Source: Ulva prolifera
Lineage: Eukaryota > Chlorophyta > Ulvophyceae > Ulvales > Ulvaceae
Direction of reading: 5' to 3'
Length of the DNA stretch: 64,000 nucleotides
NCBI GenBank assembly: GCA_023078555.1
Contig: CM041198.1
Location: forward strand, 8,231,836 to 8,295,835
Part shown: piece after piece, positions 53,067-64,000 of the stretch
Layout of the letters: each line of letters starts with the position of its first letter
Position numbering within the stretch: the stretch's first letter is position 1
Made by a program: the position numbers and the translations under genes
Notes under the pieces: generated by a model
What the model saw: only the letters and a program-made list of their open reading frames with translations
The model's database searches: none
What the model was told of the DNA's origin: nothing

Positions 53067-56000
53067 GTTGTTGGCCTGGCCCAACGTCGGTGTGCCCGCC
53101 ACGGGGCGGATGCAGAGACCGGGCCACACCGCCGGGACAGGCGACAGATGAGCACCATCTCAGCACTGGTACGCGCCAATCCGGCATAGAGCATGAGGCA
53201 AAGCAGGCAAGCGCTACCCATATTTAGCCGCCCCTTCCTATGCTCCAAAAACATGTGACGCTCCTCCGTAGCCATCTCCACGGTCACCTCGAAGGCCGCA
53301 GAAGGCGGCCCAGCGCCTGAGATCGAGCGCCGACTAGTCCAGAAGTTCGTACCACGTCGTGACTGTGAGCCCTGCACGCGTAAAGGTGTTTTATGGGGCC
53401 GATACCGCTACAGCAGCACATTGTTTTTGCTTTGCACAGGCGGTGGTGTCGTGATGTGCGTTCATGCAAAGTCAAGGGGGTCATGCACTCCCGCTACATG
53501 GTGGGACCCCGGTGGGCGCGCAAAATCCACCGCGAATTTGACACATTGGGGAAGGTTTCCACTATTGTGCCGCCGACAAGGCTGTGCTTTATACCTTGGA
53601 ATGATCGCTGTCCTTCAGCGGCGCAACCGCGGCAATCGACACAACTGCTGTGATGTAGTTCACCGCCATCTGGAATATATACACTACGCCAGACACCGAT
53701 GCGAAAGTCTAGTATGCACGGTCCTCGGGGTACAACACAGCACTACCCGCTCAGGCTGGCAGTGCTTTCGCTGTGCCTTCCACCAGCACATGATAGTTCT
53801 TGAATGAGCTGCAGTAGTTCACCTGCCCTCGATAGCATACTCTTGCACACATGAACTGTGCACCCTGGGCTATCCCCCCACACAGACGTGACAATGAACA
53901 GGTGGTCTACACTAGCACACCGAACATATGCAAGCACATAGACGCACACGCCAGAAAATGGGCTCTGAAAGGATGTTGAAAAAACATGAAAAGAAAACGT
54001 GCCAAAAGCAGCTACGAGGACTCTTCCTGCCACGCGTCGGCTGCAGCCTGTGCAGATGCATATTCACCTGCAACCAGTCTACTTCCAAAACTGCGCCAGT
54101 CTGCATTGCCCTTGCGGCGATCCAGCAGCCACAGGATCATGTTGCCGATGCAGTACAGGTCGACTTGCACGGTCACCGCCTTGCTGCCAAACAGGGCATC
54201 ATTCGCCTCTCCCCAGGCTTTGATGTGCTCATCGTCATCATTCACCTCCCAGTTGAGCGGCACAGCATGCTCTAGATCGATGATTCTTGCATGCTGCTCT
54301 ATGCCTTCACCATTGTGGTCTTGATCACAAATCACAACATTTTCCCACCTCAAGTCGCAGTGGACGTACTTCAATGTGTGCAAGTGGCAAATGCCCTTCA
54401 AAACGTGAAGGATAATTTTGTGCCAAGTGAGCTCCAGCGAACCATCCTGAGAACCCATCATCGTGACTGGCGTGCCTGCACAATGCTTTCATTCGATCAT
54501 AAAGGTTCTGTGCACAACAGGGAGCCTGCGCTGGCATGTCACAAGCACAAGCGTCCTGCGAGGAATCGGCAGAGCTAAAATGCATAGCAGTATGAGTCCG
54601 GAACCTCCAACACATGAAATTAGCATTGGCATCGACGACATAGGCGCTCCTTGCTAGTTCCCACTACTCAGATTGTGCAATGCGCAAAGCAGCCAAACAT
54701 GGATGGGCTTGTTGTACACACCTAACGGAGTGAAATCAATATACGCCTGCCAGTATTGGTCCAAATGCTTGATGCTGACGGGATGGATGATGTATGTGCT
54801 CCACCGAATCTGCAGCTCAGTGTACAGGGACCTGAGCTCAGTCATCCTTTTTGGACATTGCAGCTGCTGCTGGCTCTCGTGGCTGATGTACTTCCGCACC
54901 ACAGTCCTTGCTCCACCCACTTTGACCTCCACCTTGGAATCGTGTGGCAAGGTACCCGGTTTCAGCAATAGCGGTGGCTGTGTCTCTGGAAGACACCTGC
55001 TCAAACGGTGCAATATCGCAGCGCTGTGCAAAGCCTTACAGATGATGACCATGCATTGGCGTGGGTCAGACATGTTCATCTGCTGTCCCAAGGGGCAGGC
55101 AGACACCTTGAAGCCATTCGTCTCAGTCGGCCGCGGTATTGCCCAGAACTGCACTTGAGGTCCACATGCAGTGTAGGCGAGGATGTATTTTACCTGAAAC
55201 AGGGCACCAGGGACCATCAGCAATGAACAGGGTGGCCAGGATGTGCAAGCCACAAGCACACATATTTGTATCCGCAGATCGTGCTTACCTTGTTCCCATA
55301 TCTCAACTTGGACCATCGCTGCTGCATGTTGCTCAGGAGCTCATCCTCTGCAACCTTCTGCATCTCTGGGCTTTCCTTCTCCTCGCCCTTGAAGAGGAGC
55401 ACCGAAGAGAACAGAAGTGCCATGTCAGGCCGATCTCGTCCGGTGGTCACAGATGCATCTGACTTGTCGCGTGCACGCCTCCATGGCTTGTGCTCTTTAG
55501 GATCTTGCAGCAGCAGGTGTAGCATTGGACTTGATATGAGATTGTCCCATATGCCTGTACCTGTCCTTCAGTGTCAGGGGCGCAACATGGAGCAATGACG
55601 TCTTATCTATGGGGTCAGTGAAGATGTGGGGCTGCCACAGTACGTCACTGCACATCGGCAACTTCCCTGAGACCTACAGCACTGAGTAGACAACAGGCAG
55701 TGACAATGCCCACGCATCTCAAAGATCGAGCACACCAATCCACGCGCTTTCTTCTGCCAGATCGTCAAGAAACATTCCGAAGACAGCTTGCCCAGCACAT
55801 AGGCTCAGAGTTTCATCATTAACCGTTCCTGTCCTGAACATTGCTTTATCTTCTTCTTGGAGCTGTACTGGTACTGGCTCTGCATCGTCGAACCAGGTCT
55901 GCAGTGCTCCTCTAACCGGCAGCAACAAGCCACTATCCCTGCCTTCCTGCAGCTTGTATAGGCCTTCCAACATGTCAGGTTCGGGAGGATCCTCATCTCT

Positions 56001-57270
56001 TAGCAGCGCGCGTGTATCCGTTCCTGCACAACGCCAGAATTGTCAAAAGAAGTGACGTAGATACTGCATGCGCTAGCTTGCAGTCGACTTACAAGCAAGG
56101 CCGGAAATAGCGCAGAGACAAGATCGCAGAGCGGCACACCTCGCAGGGTCGACTGGGATAGCTTTTCTGCATAGACCGCATCTCGTATAAACTATCTCAT
56201 TTTGTGAGAATATGTCCGAACTGGAGCAGTGCTTCAAACGTTCAGGAGCAGGTGCACCCAAAGCGCTCGCGACGTTTCCATCCCAATCGGACCCGGTCAA
56301 ATTGCGAGCCTCCTCAAACACCGCCTTGAAAGCAGCTCCATCTTTCCCGTGAAGTTCAAACGAGTCACTCTGTAGGGCCACGTTCCTGATGGAAAGGAGA
56401 TTAGCCAAGTCACTGTCATTGGCTGGTGGCAGTGGCTGGTCTCCTGCATTTCTGACCGCTGAAACGGGGGATTTTGACTCCATAAAATAATCAGTGTGGA
56501 CCAGACCCTGACCACGACAGCAAATCAGCAGAATTCAGACACATGCCGCTCCTCCTTCTTACCATCATTTCAAGATGCTTTAGAGAACATGGGAGTCGAT
56601 GTAACAGCCTTGACAGGACACTTACTTACCCTCGCAACATTTGCACATCCACAATGTGCGAACGTAGCGTATGCGAAATGGTCGTACACGTTCAGCGTTT
56701 TGCCCCGTACGCCACGTTCGCGTGCATCGGACTTAAGAGCATTGCTCTGACGAAAAAGCAAACAATAGATTCGTAGGGCCTGAGCATCGGCAGATCTTGA
56801 CCTCGATGACATTTGAAGTTGAGCGACATTGCGCCCTGTGCATTGTTAACTCTGTGTGCATGGACGCACATCACGACCGCACCGCCTGTGCAAAGCAAAC
56901 ACAACGTGCTGCTGTAGCGGTATCGGCCCCATAAAACACCTTTAGACGTGCAGGGCTCACAGTTACGACATGGTACGAAATTCTTGACTAGCTGGCGCTC
57001 GATCTTGGGCGCTGGGCCGCCCTCTGCGGCCTTCGAGGTGACCGTGGAGACGACTACGGAGGAGCATCAGATCTTCGTGGAGCACAGGAAGGCCCGGCTC
57101 GACGTGGGTAGCGCTTGCCTGCTTAGCCTCATTCTTCTTGCAGGATGGGCGCGTACCAGTGCTGAGATGGTGCTCATCTGTCGCCTGTCCCGGCGGTGCG
57201 GCTCGGTCTCTGCATCCGCCCCTTGGCGGGCACATCGACGTTGGGCCAGGCCAAAAACTGTTGAGCGGCG
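53067..57270. mobile_element. Inverted-arm unit carrying the nuclease-kinase gene (copy C)
   Basis: A left arm (53067 to about 53470) and a right arm (about 56860 to 57265) are inverted copies, diverged but alignable by eye over about 400 bp. In both, the translated strand reads GAGPPSAAFEVTVE, then ARTSAEMVLICRLSRRCG, so the arms may themselves have been coding. Between them lies copy C of the CR-like gene in minus orientation plus about 300 bp of other sequence. The layout resembles a foldback or TIR transposon that carries an effector-type gene. The left edge is cut by the Copia 3' LTR. No transposase was recognised. Confidence 0.5.
54009..56483 (-). other. Nuclease-kinase gene resembling CR effectors, copy C (diverged)
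   Basis: The same order of parts as copy A, on the minus strand. The N-terminal region starts near 56483 (with YTRCGLCRK), the nuclease-like core (RDRPDMALLFSSV, then LFKGEE) lies near 55450-55385, and the kinase-like part (HCDLRWENVV near 54360, RIIDLEHA near 54280) ends near 54009. Amino-acid similarity to copy A is high along the whole length, but the two clearly differ, so this copy separated long before the copy A/B duplication. Similarity continues about 200 bp past the end of the gene. Treated as a fossil of a possible toxin/effector family. Confidence 0.5.
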
Positions 57271-57471
57271 GCAACGCTCAGCACACTCAGTAGCGCGCAG
57301 ATGCACGCCACGCAGCCAACCGCCTCGCCGCTCATGCCAGGCAATTGACATGTGCTAACGAGGTCGTCGTCCCGCTGTCACACGTACGGCTGCATCATGG
57401 TGCTGCTTGAGGTGCCGCTGGGTGGCGGTCAGGCGGCCCGCGAGCATGACCTACAGGTGGAGGGCGTCCTC
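57271..57471. other. Junction between the inverted-arm unit and duplicated copy 2
   Basis: About 200 bp of unassigned sequence. It may correspond to what is hidden in the N gap at 31363-31462 next to copy 1. Confidence 0.4.
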
Positions 57472-57480
57472 AGCAAATCT

Positions 57481-57482
<2 letters not shown>

Positions 57483-57511
<29 letters not shown>
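57483..57511 (+). repeat. Poly-C tract (about 30 bp)
   Basis: The shorter counterpart of the tract at 31476-31566, between CAAATCTTG and GGGACTTTAGG. Confidence 0.95.
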
Positions 57512-57513
<2 letters not shown>

Positions 57514-58181
57514 GACTTTAGGACGCAAGGACTACTCATACATACAAGCTCTGCTAGACCACAAGGCATGCGTAGGCGACCTTTTGCGCACATGCTGTAC
57601 TTGTTGCCGGGTCTTCCTGCTCACACTGTGGCCGCGTGTTGGGTCGACGGCCCGATCGCGTTGAACAGTTCTGAGTAGCAGCTATAATTTCTGGGTGGCA
57701 TTGCCGGAAACGCTGCAAAGCAACCCAACACTGGCCCAGGCACGTGCGCGCCGCCGCTCAATCTACCGCTGTGGCGTGCACTGAGTGATGCATCCAGTTG
57801 GGGCGGGGGTGTGCACGTGCCGCGCAGGGGCTGCTCTGCCTTGAGCTGGGTGTGTTCCAGGCGCAGATGGCTGCAGCGGGTTCGATGGCCGGGCCATGAT
57901 GCATTCGACCACCTAGGCTGCGCGTACAATGAGGTTCAAGCGCCAGCAGATGCATTGGGTTGTGTCGCAGCATGGGCTGGGTGCACGCGTGTGTGCGCGG
58001 GAGATTTGTTTGCATGCGTGCAGGTGAGGGTGTTGCCGTACGATACAAGGACAAAGTCGGACAGGCGGATAGCTCCGCTGGGGAAATGCACCAGAGCAGC
58101 AATGCCACCGGATGCCGCGTCTGGGCGTGGCCGTGCGGCCGCGTGTGCTCGGGTTGCGTTGGTGACCGGGGTATCCGGGTG

Positions 58182-61113
58182 ATTTCGCAACATGTGTGTT
58201 ACGGCGGTGGCTTGCGGGTGCAGTGCCCGGCCATGTAATGCGCCAGACCTGTGTATGTATGTAGTTACAAAGGACAGAGGCCGGGCAGCGAGCCGTTGCC
58301 AGGAATACACACGCAAATCCACTCACGCAGTCATGGCACTAGGCCGGGAACGGGCACGTACCACAGCCCTACCGGTGATGGCAGCCAAAGATTGAAGCCC
58401 CGCACGGAGCACAAGAGCATTCCCCTTGCACAACGCCACACTCAACCAGTGCAGAGCATTCGTCACCAACAAAGCACGGTTCACCTAACCACACCGAGAC
58501 GCAACCTCCGCCAGCCGATTCAAGTGATTCATGGCAGGCCGTCCCAAGCGACCATGCGTCTCAAGCGACAACGGCACAAAACTGTACGCATCGGGGTCGT
58601 ACCAACGATAATCATTGCGTTTCTGCACGTCCCGTGTCTCCGCAGCACCCCCGTCCTCTCGGGCCGCAATAGGAACCAGCACAGGGGTTCACAACCGACA
58701 CATCTCCTACGCACAAAGGGTCACCCGGCGGCATAAAAATGATGTCCCCCAGCTTCTCCTGGGCCACTGATCTGAACACCTGCGCCAGCGCCGCTGCCTG
58801 CGCGGCAGCGGCCCGCTCCCCGGGCCCCGCCGGGTCCTGGCCACCCGCTGCCGCCGCCAGGGCCGTAGCCTGCGCTGCGTCTGGGCGCCCCGTCTGGGCG
58901 TTGTGTCCGGCATCGGTGTCGGCGGCCGGAGCAGTTGCAACTTCTCTGAAATTCGTGCACGGATGCGCATGTAGTCACACGGCAGTGTCCACGCGCTCAG
59001 CTGGCAGCAACGGTGGAGATGCACACCGGGAAGCAATGCGTGGGCACCGACCAAATCAGTGGCCCCCTGCCCCCAAACTGTGCAGAGGAAGGCAGGGGCT
59101 CCAGAGGGGACCTCAGTGACCTCTGCCTCCATCGCCTCGCCGAAATTCACATCCAAGCTAATGTACAGGTCTGAAGCATGGAGGCTGTGGCAGCTTCGGG
59201 GACTGCACGCTCTGGTTTGCAAGTCTGTGGGGGACCATCACAGTGACGGGTGCTTGGAAAGGGGATGTAGAGTACGTGGTCAAGGTCTTGACCGGAATAA
59301 GAGCATAACACTTGCAGGTCTGAGGACATCTCGCTTTGACTGTCAAAACCTGTCAAAAAAATCTGGTGTCATGGCGCTCACAGAGCTGTGGCAGAGACAA
59401 GCAGAGCACACGCACCGCAATCACGACACAGAAACTGCTCGTCGATTGCGCAGAAGCAGGATGTCACGCGATTGCGCAGAAGCGGGAACGTATTTAGGTG
59501 TAATCCCAAACGCGCTACGCAGTAGATATGCAAGAGAAACAGGGGAATGTGGTGTGTATATGTGTTGCTGCACAGTGGCAGTCCACACCGCTGCGCTTGA
59601 AAGTGAGAGTTCTTTGACGTTCAACGATCATGCCACACTACATTGCTGTGCTCAACGTGGGCGCCACGTTCCGGCGACAATAAACGTCGGTCACAGGCTG
59701 AACGCCACGCGCAGATGCCTGCCGATTGGCAAGAAAAGCATAGAGACTGTGCCGGACTGCAAACATACTCATTATCTATGATATCGTCTACTGGGAGGAG
59801 CATGCTCGGTGTTGGTGAGATGAATGTGCCGACCTGCATTACCGAGTCTCGCAGCAGCGCAAAACAAATGCAGCGATGCGATCTGAAGACATTCACGACG
59901 ATAATAGTCATTCAAATCGAGGCATCAAAGCAGAGAGCGACACATCAAGGCGAGAGCACAAGTGGAAGCGTTGAAGCTGCCGCTTAGATGCATTGAATGA
60001 AAGCGTCCGGATAACGCGCACAGAGAAATCGTCTCAACAGCGACTGAGGATCATTCACGCACCGTGCGAGATTTCATGTTCAGGCGCAGACATCTCTGCT
60101 TGACACCTAGCTGTCAAGAATACTTCAGGAGCCTGTATCAATCGTTTGTTCCATGCTGCAGACTACACGGCCGCCCATACAATCGCAATTTGAACTTCCG
60201 CCCGATTCGAGAGGGGAGTGTCAAAGTACTGTTGGCAAGTATCGTGGAGGATCAAATTTGTTATGGCCGATCCCAAGCGCCACCGGCGCGGTACCGATGT
60301 TCATGCATGTTCCACGTGCCATGTCTGTTATGCAAGGACAGGTTCGTCGCGAATCGCAGTAGCAATGGCATGGATTTTCAAGCAAGCGCCTTTGCAATGT
60401 GCGCGGCCCCTATAGACACCGCTGCAGCGCTCCCCCTGGGCACGCAAGGCTTCCCCCATGCCTCCTCAATTCGGGTAATTACTGCTGCAGCTGGCAGATC
60501 GAGGGTCCAGCTCCGGCTAGAGGCCTCAATAGGATGCAGTGCCGGTGGAGGCAGAGCAACTGTGCAATCTCTGCGATGCGTTGCAGGGTGGTGGACTTAC
60601 AGTCACGGAACACATGTTACACATATGGTATGTATAGTATGTTGGCACGCACGTGGGAATGGTTATGGGGACCCACCGTTGGCGGGGGAGGGTTGAGTTG
60701 ACACATGCAACTGGGGCCACCAGCCCAGCTGTAGCCATGGCCATGTTGCCTAGCGTTACAACCATGTTGGCCAAGCATGGAAACTGCACGCAACCTGGCA
60801 TATAGGCTAGCGTACAGGCCTGTTGTATGGAACCACGACGATTTCGACCTGACATAAACTATGATGGCCATGGGGGTGTAGCAGCTACTGCACACTGGCA
60901 GCGTTTCAAGGACCAAGCCACACAGCCAGATATACGCAGCCCTTGCAAATGGTGGTGCCTGCTGATCCGCAGGGGAGCCACGCATGGCAATAATAGGAGC
61001 GCGGGGGCCCGGCACAGCGTGATGAGCACCCGACAGCACACAGGTCTGGCGCAGTACATGGCCGGGCGTGTGCACCCACAAGCCACCGCTGTAACACACA
61101 CGTTGCGCAATCA
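58182..61113. mobile_element. Inverted-repeat-bounded segment, second copy
   Basis: Duplicate of the 2.9 kb segment at 32237-35168, with the same arms and internal frames. Confidence 0.5.
58248..58938 (-). mobile_element. 5'-truncated LINE fragment, second copy
   Basis: Duplicate of the fragment at 32303-32993, carried along with the block rather than inserted independently. Confidence 0.85.
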
Positions 61114-61421
61114 AGATCTGCCGATGCTTTGGCCCTACGAATCTCTTGTTTGCTTTGTCGTCAGAGCAATGCTCTCAAGTCCGATGCACGCGAGCATGGC
61201 GTACGGGGCAAAACGCTGAACGTGTACGACCGATTCGCATACGCTACGTTCGCACATTGTAGATGTGCAAATGTTGCGAGGTTAAGTAAGTGTCCTGTCA
61301 AGGCTGCTACATCTCCCATGTCCTCTAAAGCATCTTGAACTGCTGGTATGGAGGAGCGGCATGTTTCTGAATTCTGCTGATTTGCTGTCGTGTTCAGGGT
61401 CTGGTCCACACTGAATATTTT

Positions 61422-63881
61422 ATGGAGTCAGCAACCTCTGTTGCAGAAGTCAGAAATGCAGGAGACCAGCCACTGCCACCATCCAATGACAGTGCCTTGG
61501 ATAAGCTCTTATCTGTCAACAGTAAGGCGCTTCGGCAGAATTTGCTCGAACTTTACGGGAAAGATGAAGCTGCTTTCAAGGCTGTGTTTGAACAAGCTAG
61601 CAAGTTGACCGGATCCGATTGGGATGGAAACGTCGCGAGCGCTTTGGGTGCGCCTGCTCCTGAACGTTTGAAGCACTGCTCCAGTTCAGACATATCCTCA
61701 CAAAAGGAGATGGTTTATACGAGATGCATTGTATGCAGAAAAGCTATCCCAGTCGACCCTGCGAGGTGTGCCGCTCTGCGATCTTGTCTCTGGGCTATTT
61801 CCGGCCTTGCATGTAAATCGACTGCGAACTAGCGCATGAAATATCTACGGCACTTGTTGTGGCTATTCTGGCGTTGTGCAGGAACGGATACACGCGCGCT
61901 GCTGAAAGATGAGGATCCTCCCGAACCTGACATGTTGGAAGGCCTGTACAAGCTGCAGGAAGGCAGGAATAGTGGCTTGTTGTTGCCGGTAACTGGACCA
62001 CTGCAGACCTGGTTCGACGGTGCAGAGCCAGTACCAATACAGCTCCAAGAAGAAGATAAAGCAATGTTCAGGACAGGAACGCTTGATGATGCAATTCTGA
62101 GCTTATGTGCTGGGCAAGCTGCCTTCGGAATGTTTCTTGACGATCTGGCAGGATAAAGCGCGTGGATTGGTGTGCTCGATCTTCGAGATGCGTGGGGATT
62201 GTCACTGCCTGTTGTCTACTCAGTGCTGCAGGTCTCAGGGAAGTTGCCGATGTGCAGTGACGTACTGTGGCATCCCCACATCTTCACTGACCCCATAGAT
62301 AAGACGTCATTGCTCCATGTTGCGCGCCTGACACTGAAGGACATGTACAGGCATGTGGGACAATCTCATATCAAATCCAATGTGGCAACTGCTGCTGCAA
62401 GATCAGAGAGACCACAAACCATGGAGCCGTGCTCGCGACAAGTCAGATGCATCTGTGACCAGTAGTCGAGATCGGCCTGACATGGTGCTTCTGTTCTCTT
62501 CGGTCCTCCTCTTCAAGGGCGAGGAGCAGGAAAGGCCAGAGATGCAGAACGTTGCAGAGGATGAGCTACTGAGCAAGATGCAGCAGCGGTGGGCCAAGTT
62601 GAGATATGGGAACAAGGTGGGTATGATTGCGGGGACAAATGCGTGTGCGTGGGGCTTGCATAATCTGGCCAGGTGCCACCCTGTTCTTTGCTGATGGTCC
62701 CTGGTGCCCTGTTTCAGGTGAAATACATCCTCGCCTACACTGCGTGCGGCCCTCGAGTGCAATTCTGGGCAGTGCTGCGGCCCACTGTGGAGAATGGCTT
62801 CAAGCTTTCCACCCTCCGCTTAGGACAACAGATGAACATGTCTGACCCACGCCAACGCATGATCATCATCCGACAAGCTTTGCTCAGCGCTGCAATATTG
62901 TACCGCTTGAGCAGGTGTCTTCCACCGACACAGCCACCGTTATTACTAACAGCAGGCGCCTTGCCGCACCGCTCCAAGGTGGAGGTCAAAGTGGGTGGAG
63001 CAAGGACTGTGGTGCGGAAGCACATCAGCCACGAGAGCCAGCAGCAGCTGCAATGTCCAGAAAGGCTGACAAAGCTGATGGCTCTGTACACTGAGCTGCG
63101 GAGTCGGCCGAGCATATACATCATCCATCCCGTCAGCATCAAGCATTTGAACCACGGCTGGCCGGCGTACATTGATTTCACTCCGTTGGGTGTGCCCATC
63201 CATCTTTGGCTGCTTCGATGATTGCACAAATCGAGCAGTGGGAAGTTGCGCATATGTCGTCAATGCCAATGGTCATATGATGTGTTGGAGGTTCTGGACT
63301 CATATTGGTAATAAGTTTTCAGCTTTGTTGATTGCTAGCACGGCGCTTGTGCATGTGACATGCCAGCTGCAATGCATAGAAACTGCATGATTGATCGAAA
63401 GCATTGTGCAGGAACTCCAGTCATGATGATCATGGGTTGTCAGGATGAGTCGCTTGAGCTCACTTGGCACGGAATCATTTTGCATGTTTTGAAGGGCATT
63501 TGCCACTTGCACACATTGAAGTACATCCACTGTGACTTGCGATGGGACAATGTTGTGATTTGTGATCAAGACCACAATGGTGAAGGCATACAGCAGCATG
63601 CACGAATCATCGATCTAGAGCATGCTGTTCCGCTCAACTCGGAAGTGAATGAGGAGGATGAGCACATCAAAGCCTGGGGAGAGGCGAACGATGCCCTATT
63701 TGGCGGCATGAAGGTGACCGTGCAAGTCGACCTGTACTGCATCGGCAACATGATTCTGTGGCTGCTGGATCGCAGAATGGGCAATGCAAGCTGGCGTGGT
63801 TTTGGGCTCAGACTGGTTGCAGGTGAATATGCGTCTGCACAGGCTGCAGCCGACGTGTGGCAGGAAGAGTCCTCATAGCTG
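61422..63881 (+). other. Nuclease-kinase gene resembling CR effectors, copy B
   Basis: Translated pieces are the same as copy A (35477-37936), including the nuclease-like core near 62465-62525 and the kinase loop near 63527. It is part of the duplicated block. Treated as a fossil of the same family. Confidence 0.5.
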
Positions 63882-64000
63882 CTGTAACTTCATCATATTT
63901 TTTCAACACCCTTTCAGTGCTAATTTGCTGGCGTGTACGTCCATGTGCTTGCATATGTTGCGTGTGATAGTGTGGACCTCCTTTACATTGACACATCTGT

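Larger units (their letters stand above)
57472..64000 (+). repeat. Large direct repeat, copy 2 (continues beyond the window)
   Basis: Repeats 31463-38055 with no difference I could find outside the poly-C tract. It runs to the last base of the window. Confidence 0.95.

Noticed and set aside
54325-55598. Plus-strand frames inside nuclease-kinase copy C
   Set aside because: They are antisense to the copy whose kinase and nuclease motifs are read on the minus strand.
31463-64000. The two copies of the 6.5 kb block as LTRs of a giant element
   Set aside because: They contain whole smaller elements and genes, have no TG...CA ends or primer site, and the sequence between them holds unrelated elements in both orientations.
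1-64000. tRNA, rRNA or CRISPR arrays
   Set aside because: No sequence with a tRNA T-arm and acceptor pairing, no rRNA-like stretch, and no regularly spaced repeats were seen by eye.

Overview
The window looks like nuclear DNA of a flagellated green alga. The genes have many introns of roughly 65-370 bp. Several genes are strongly GC-biased. One gene (17354-18440) is a Ycf3-interacting protein 1 homologue, a photosystem I assembly factor of green plastids, and others are closest to plant or algal families (riboflavin-pathway HAD phosphatase, plant-type OB-fold protein). An adenylate kinase-guanylate kinase protein with a DPY-30 motif and an LRRC61-like protein suggest that a cilium is present. 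The species is an inference; a prasinophyte or other chlorophyte fits best.

Layout. 1-3470: the 3' end of one LINE-like element, then a 5'-truncated LINE with reverse transcriptase and a restriction-like endonuclease domain. 4259-31048: host genes separated by long unassigned stretches. In order these are a disordered Ser/Pro-rich protein (+), an LRRC61-like protein (-), a ubiquitin-specific protease (+), an unidentified multi-exon candidate (+), a candidate plastid membrane protein (-), the AK-GK-DPY30 protein (-), Y3IP1 (+), a hAT-like foldback element, a secreted Kazal-domain protein (-), an OB-fold protein (-) and a PyrP2-like HAD protein (+). The AK-GK and Y3IP1 genes are divergent and share a promoter region of about 400 bp.

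From about 31.3 kb to the end the window is repeat territory. A 100-N gap and a poly-C tract open a block (31463-38055) that recurs almost unchanged at 57472-64000 and runs off the window. Each block holds a LINE fragment inside a 2.9 kb inverted-repeat-bounded segment, followed by a gene combining a restriction-endonuclease-like and a kinase-like domain, resembling CR (Crinkler/RHS-type) effectors. A third, diverged, inverted copy of that gene lies at 53.8-56.5 kb between inverted arms of about 400 bp. Between the blocks lie a minus-strand Ty3/Gypsy fossil, a CACTA-type element inserted in it, and a young Ty1/Copia element (46482-53066) with near-identical LTRs.

Splice sites were read by eye. 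Where reading phase agrees on both sides of an intron I give exact exon ends; elsewhere I say so. Family names rest on remembered motifs, not on a search. No tRNA, rRNA or CRISPR array was seen.
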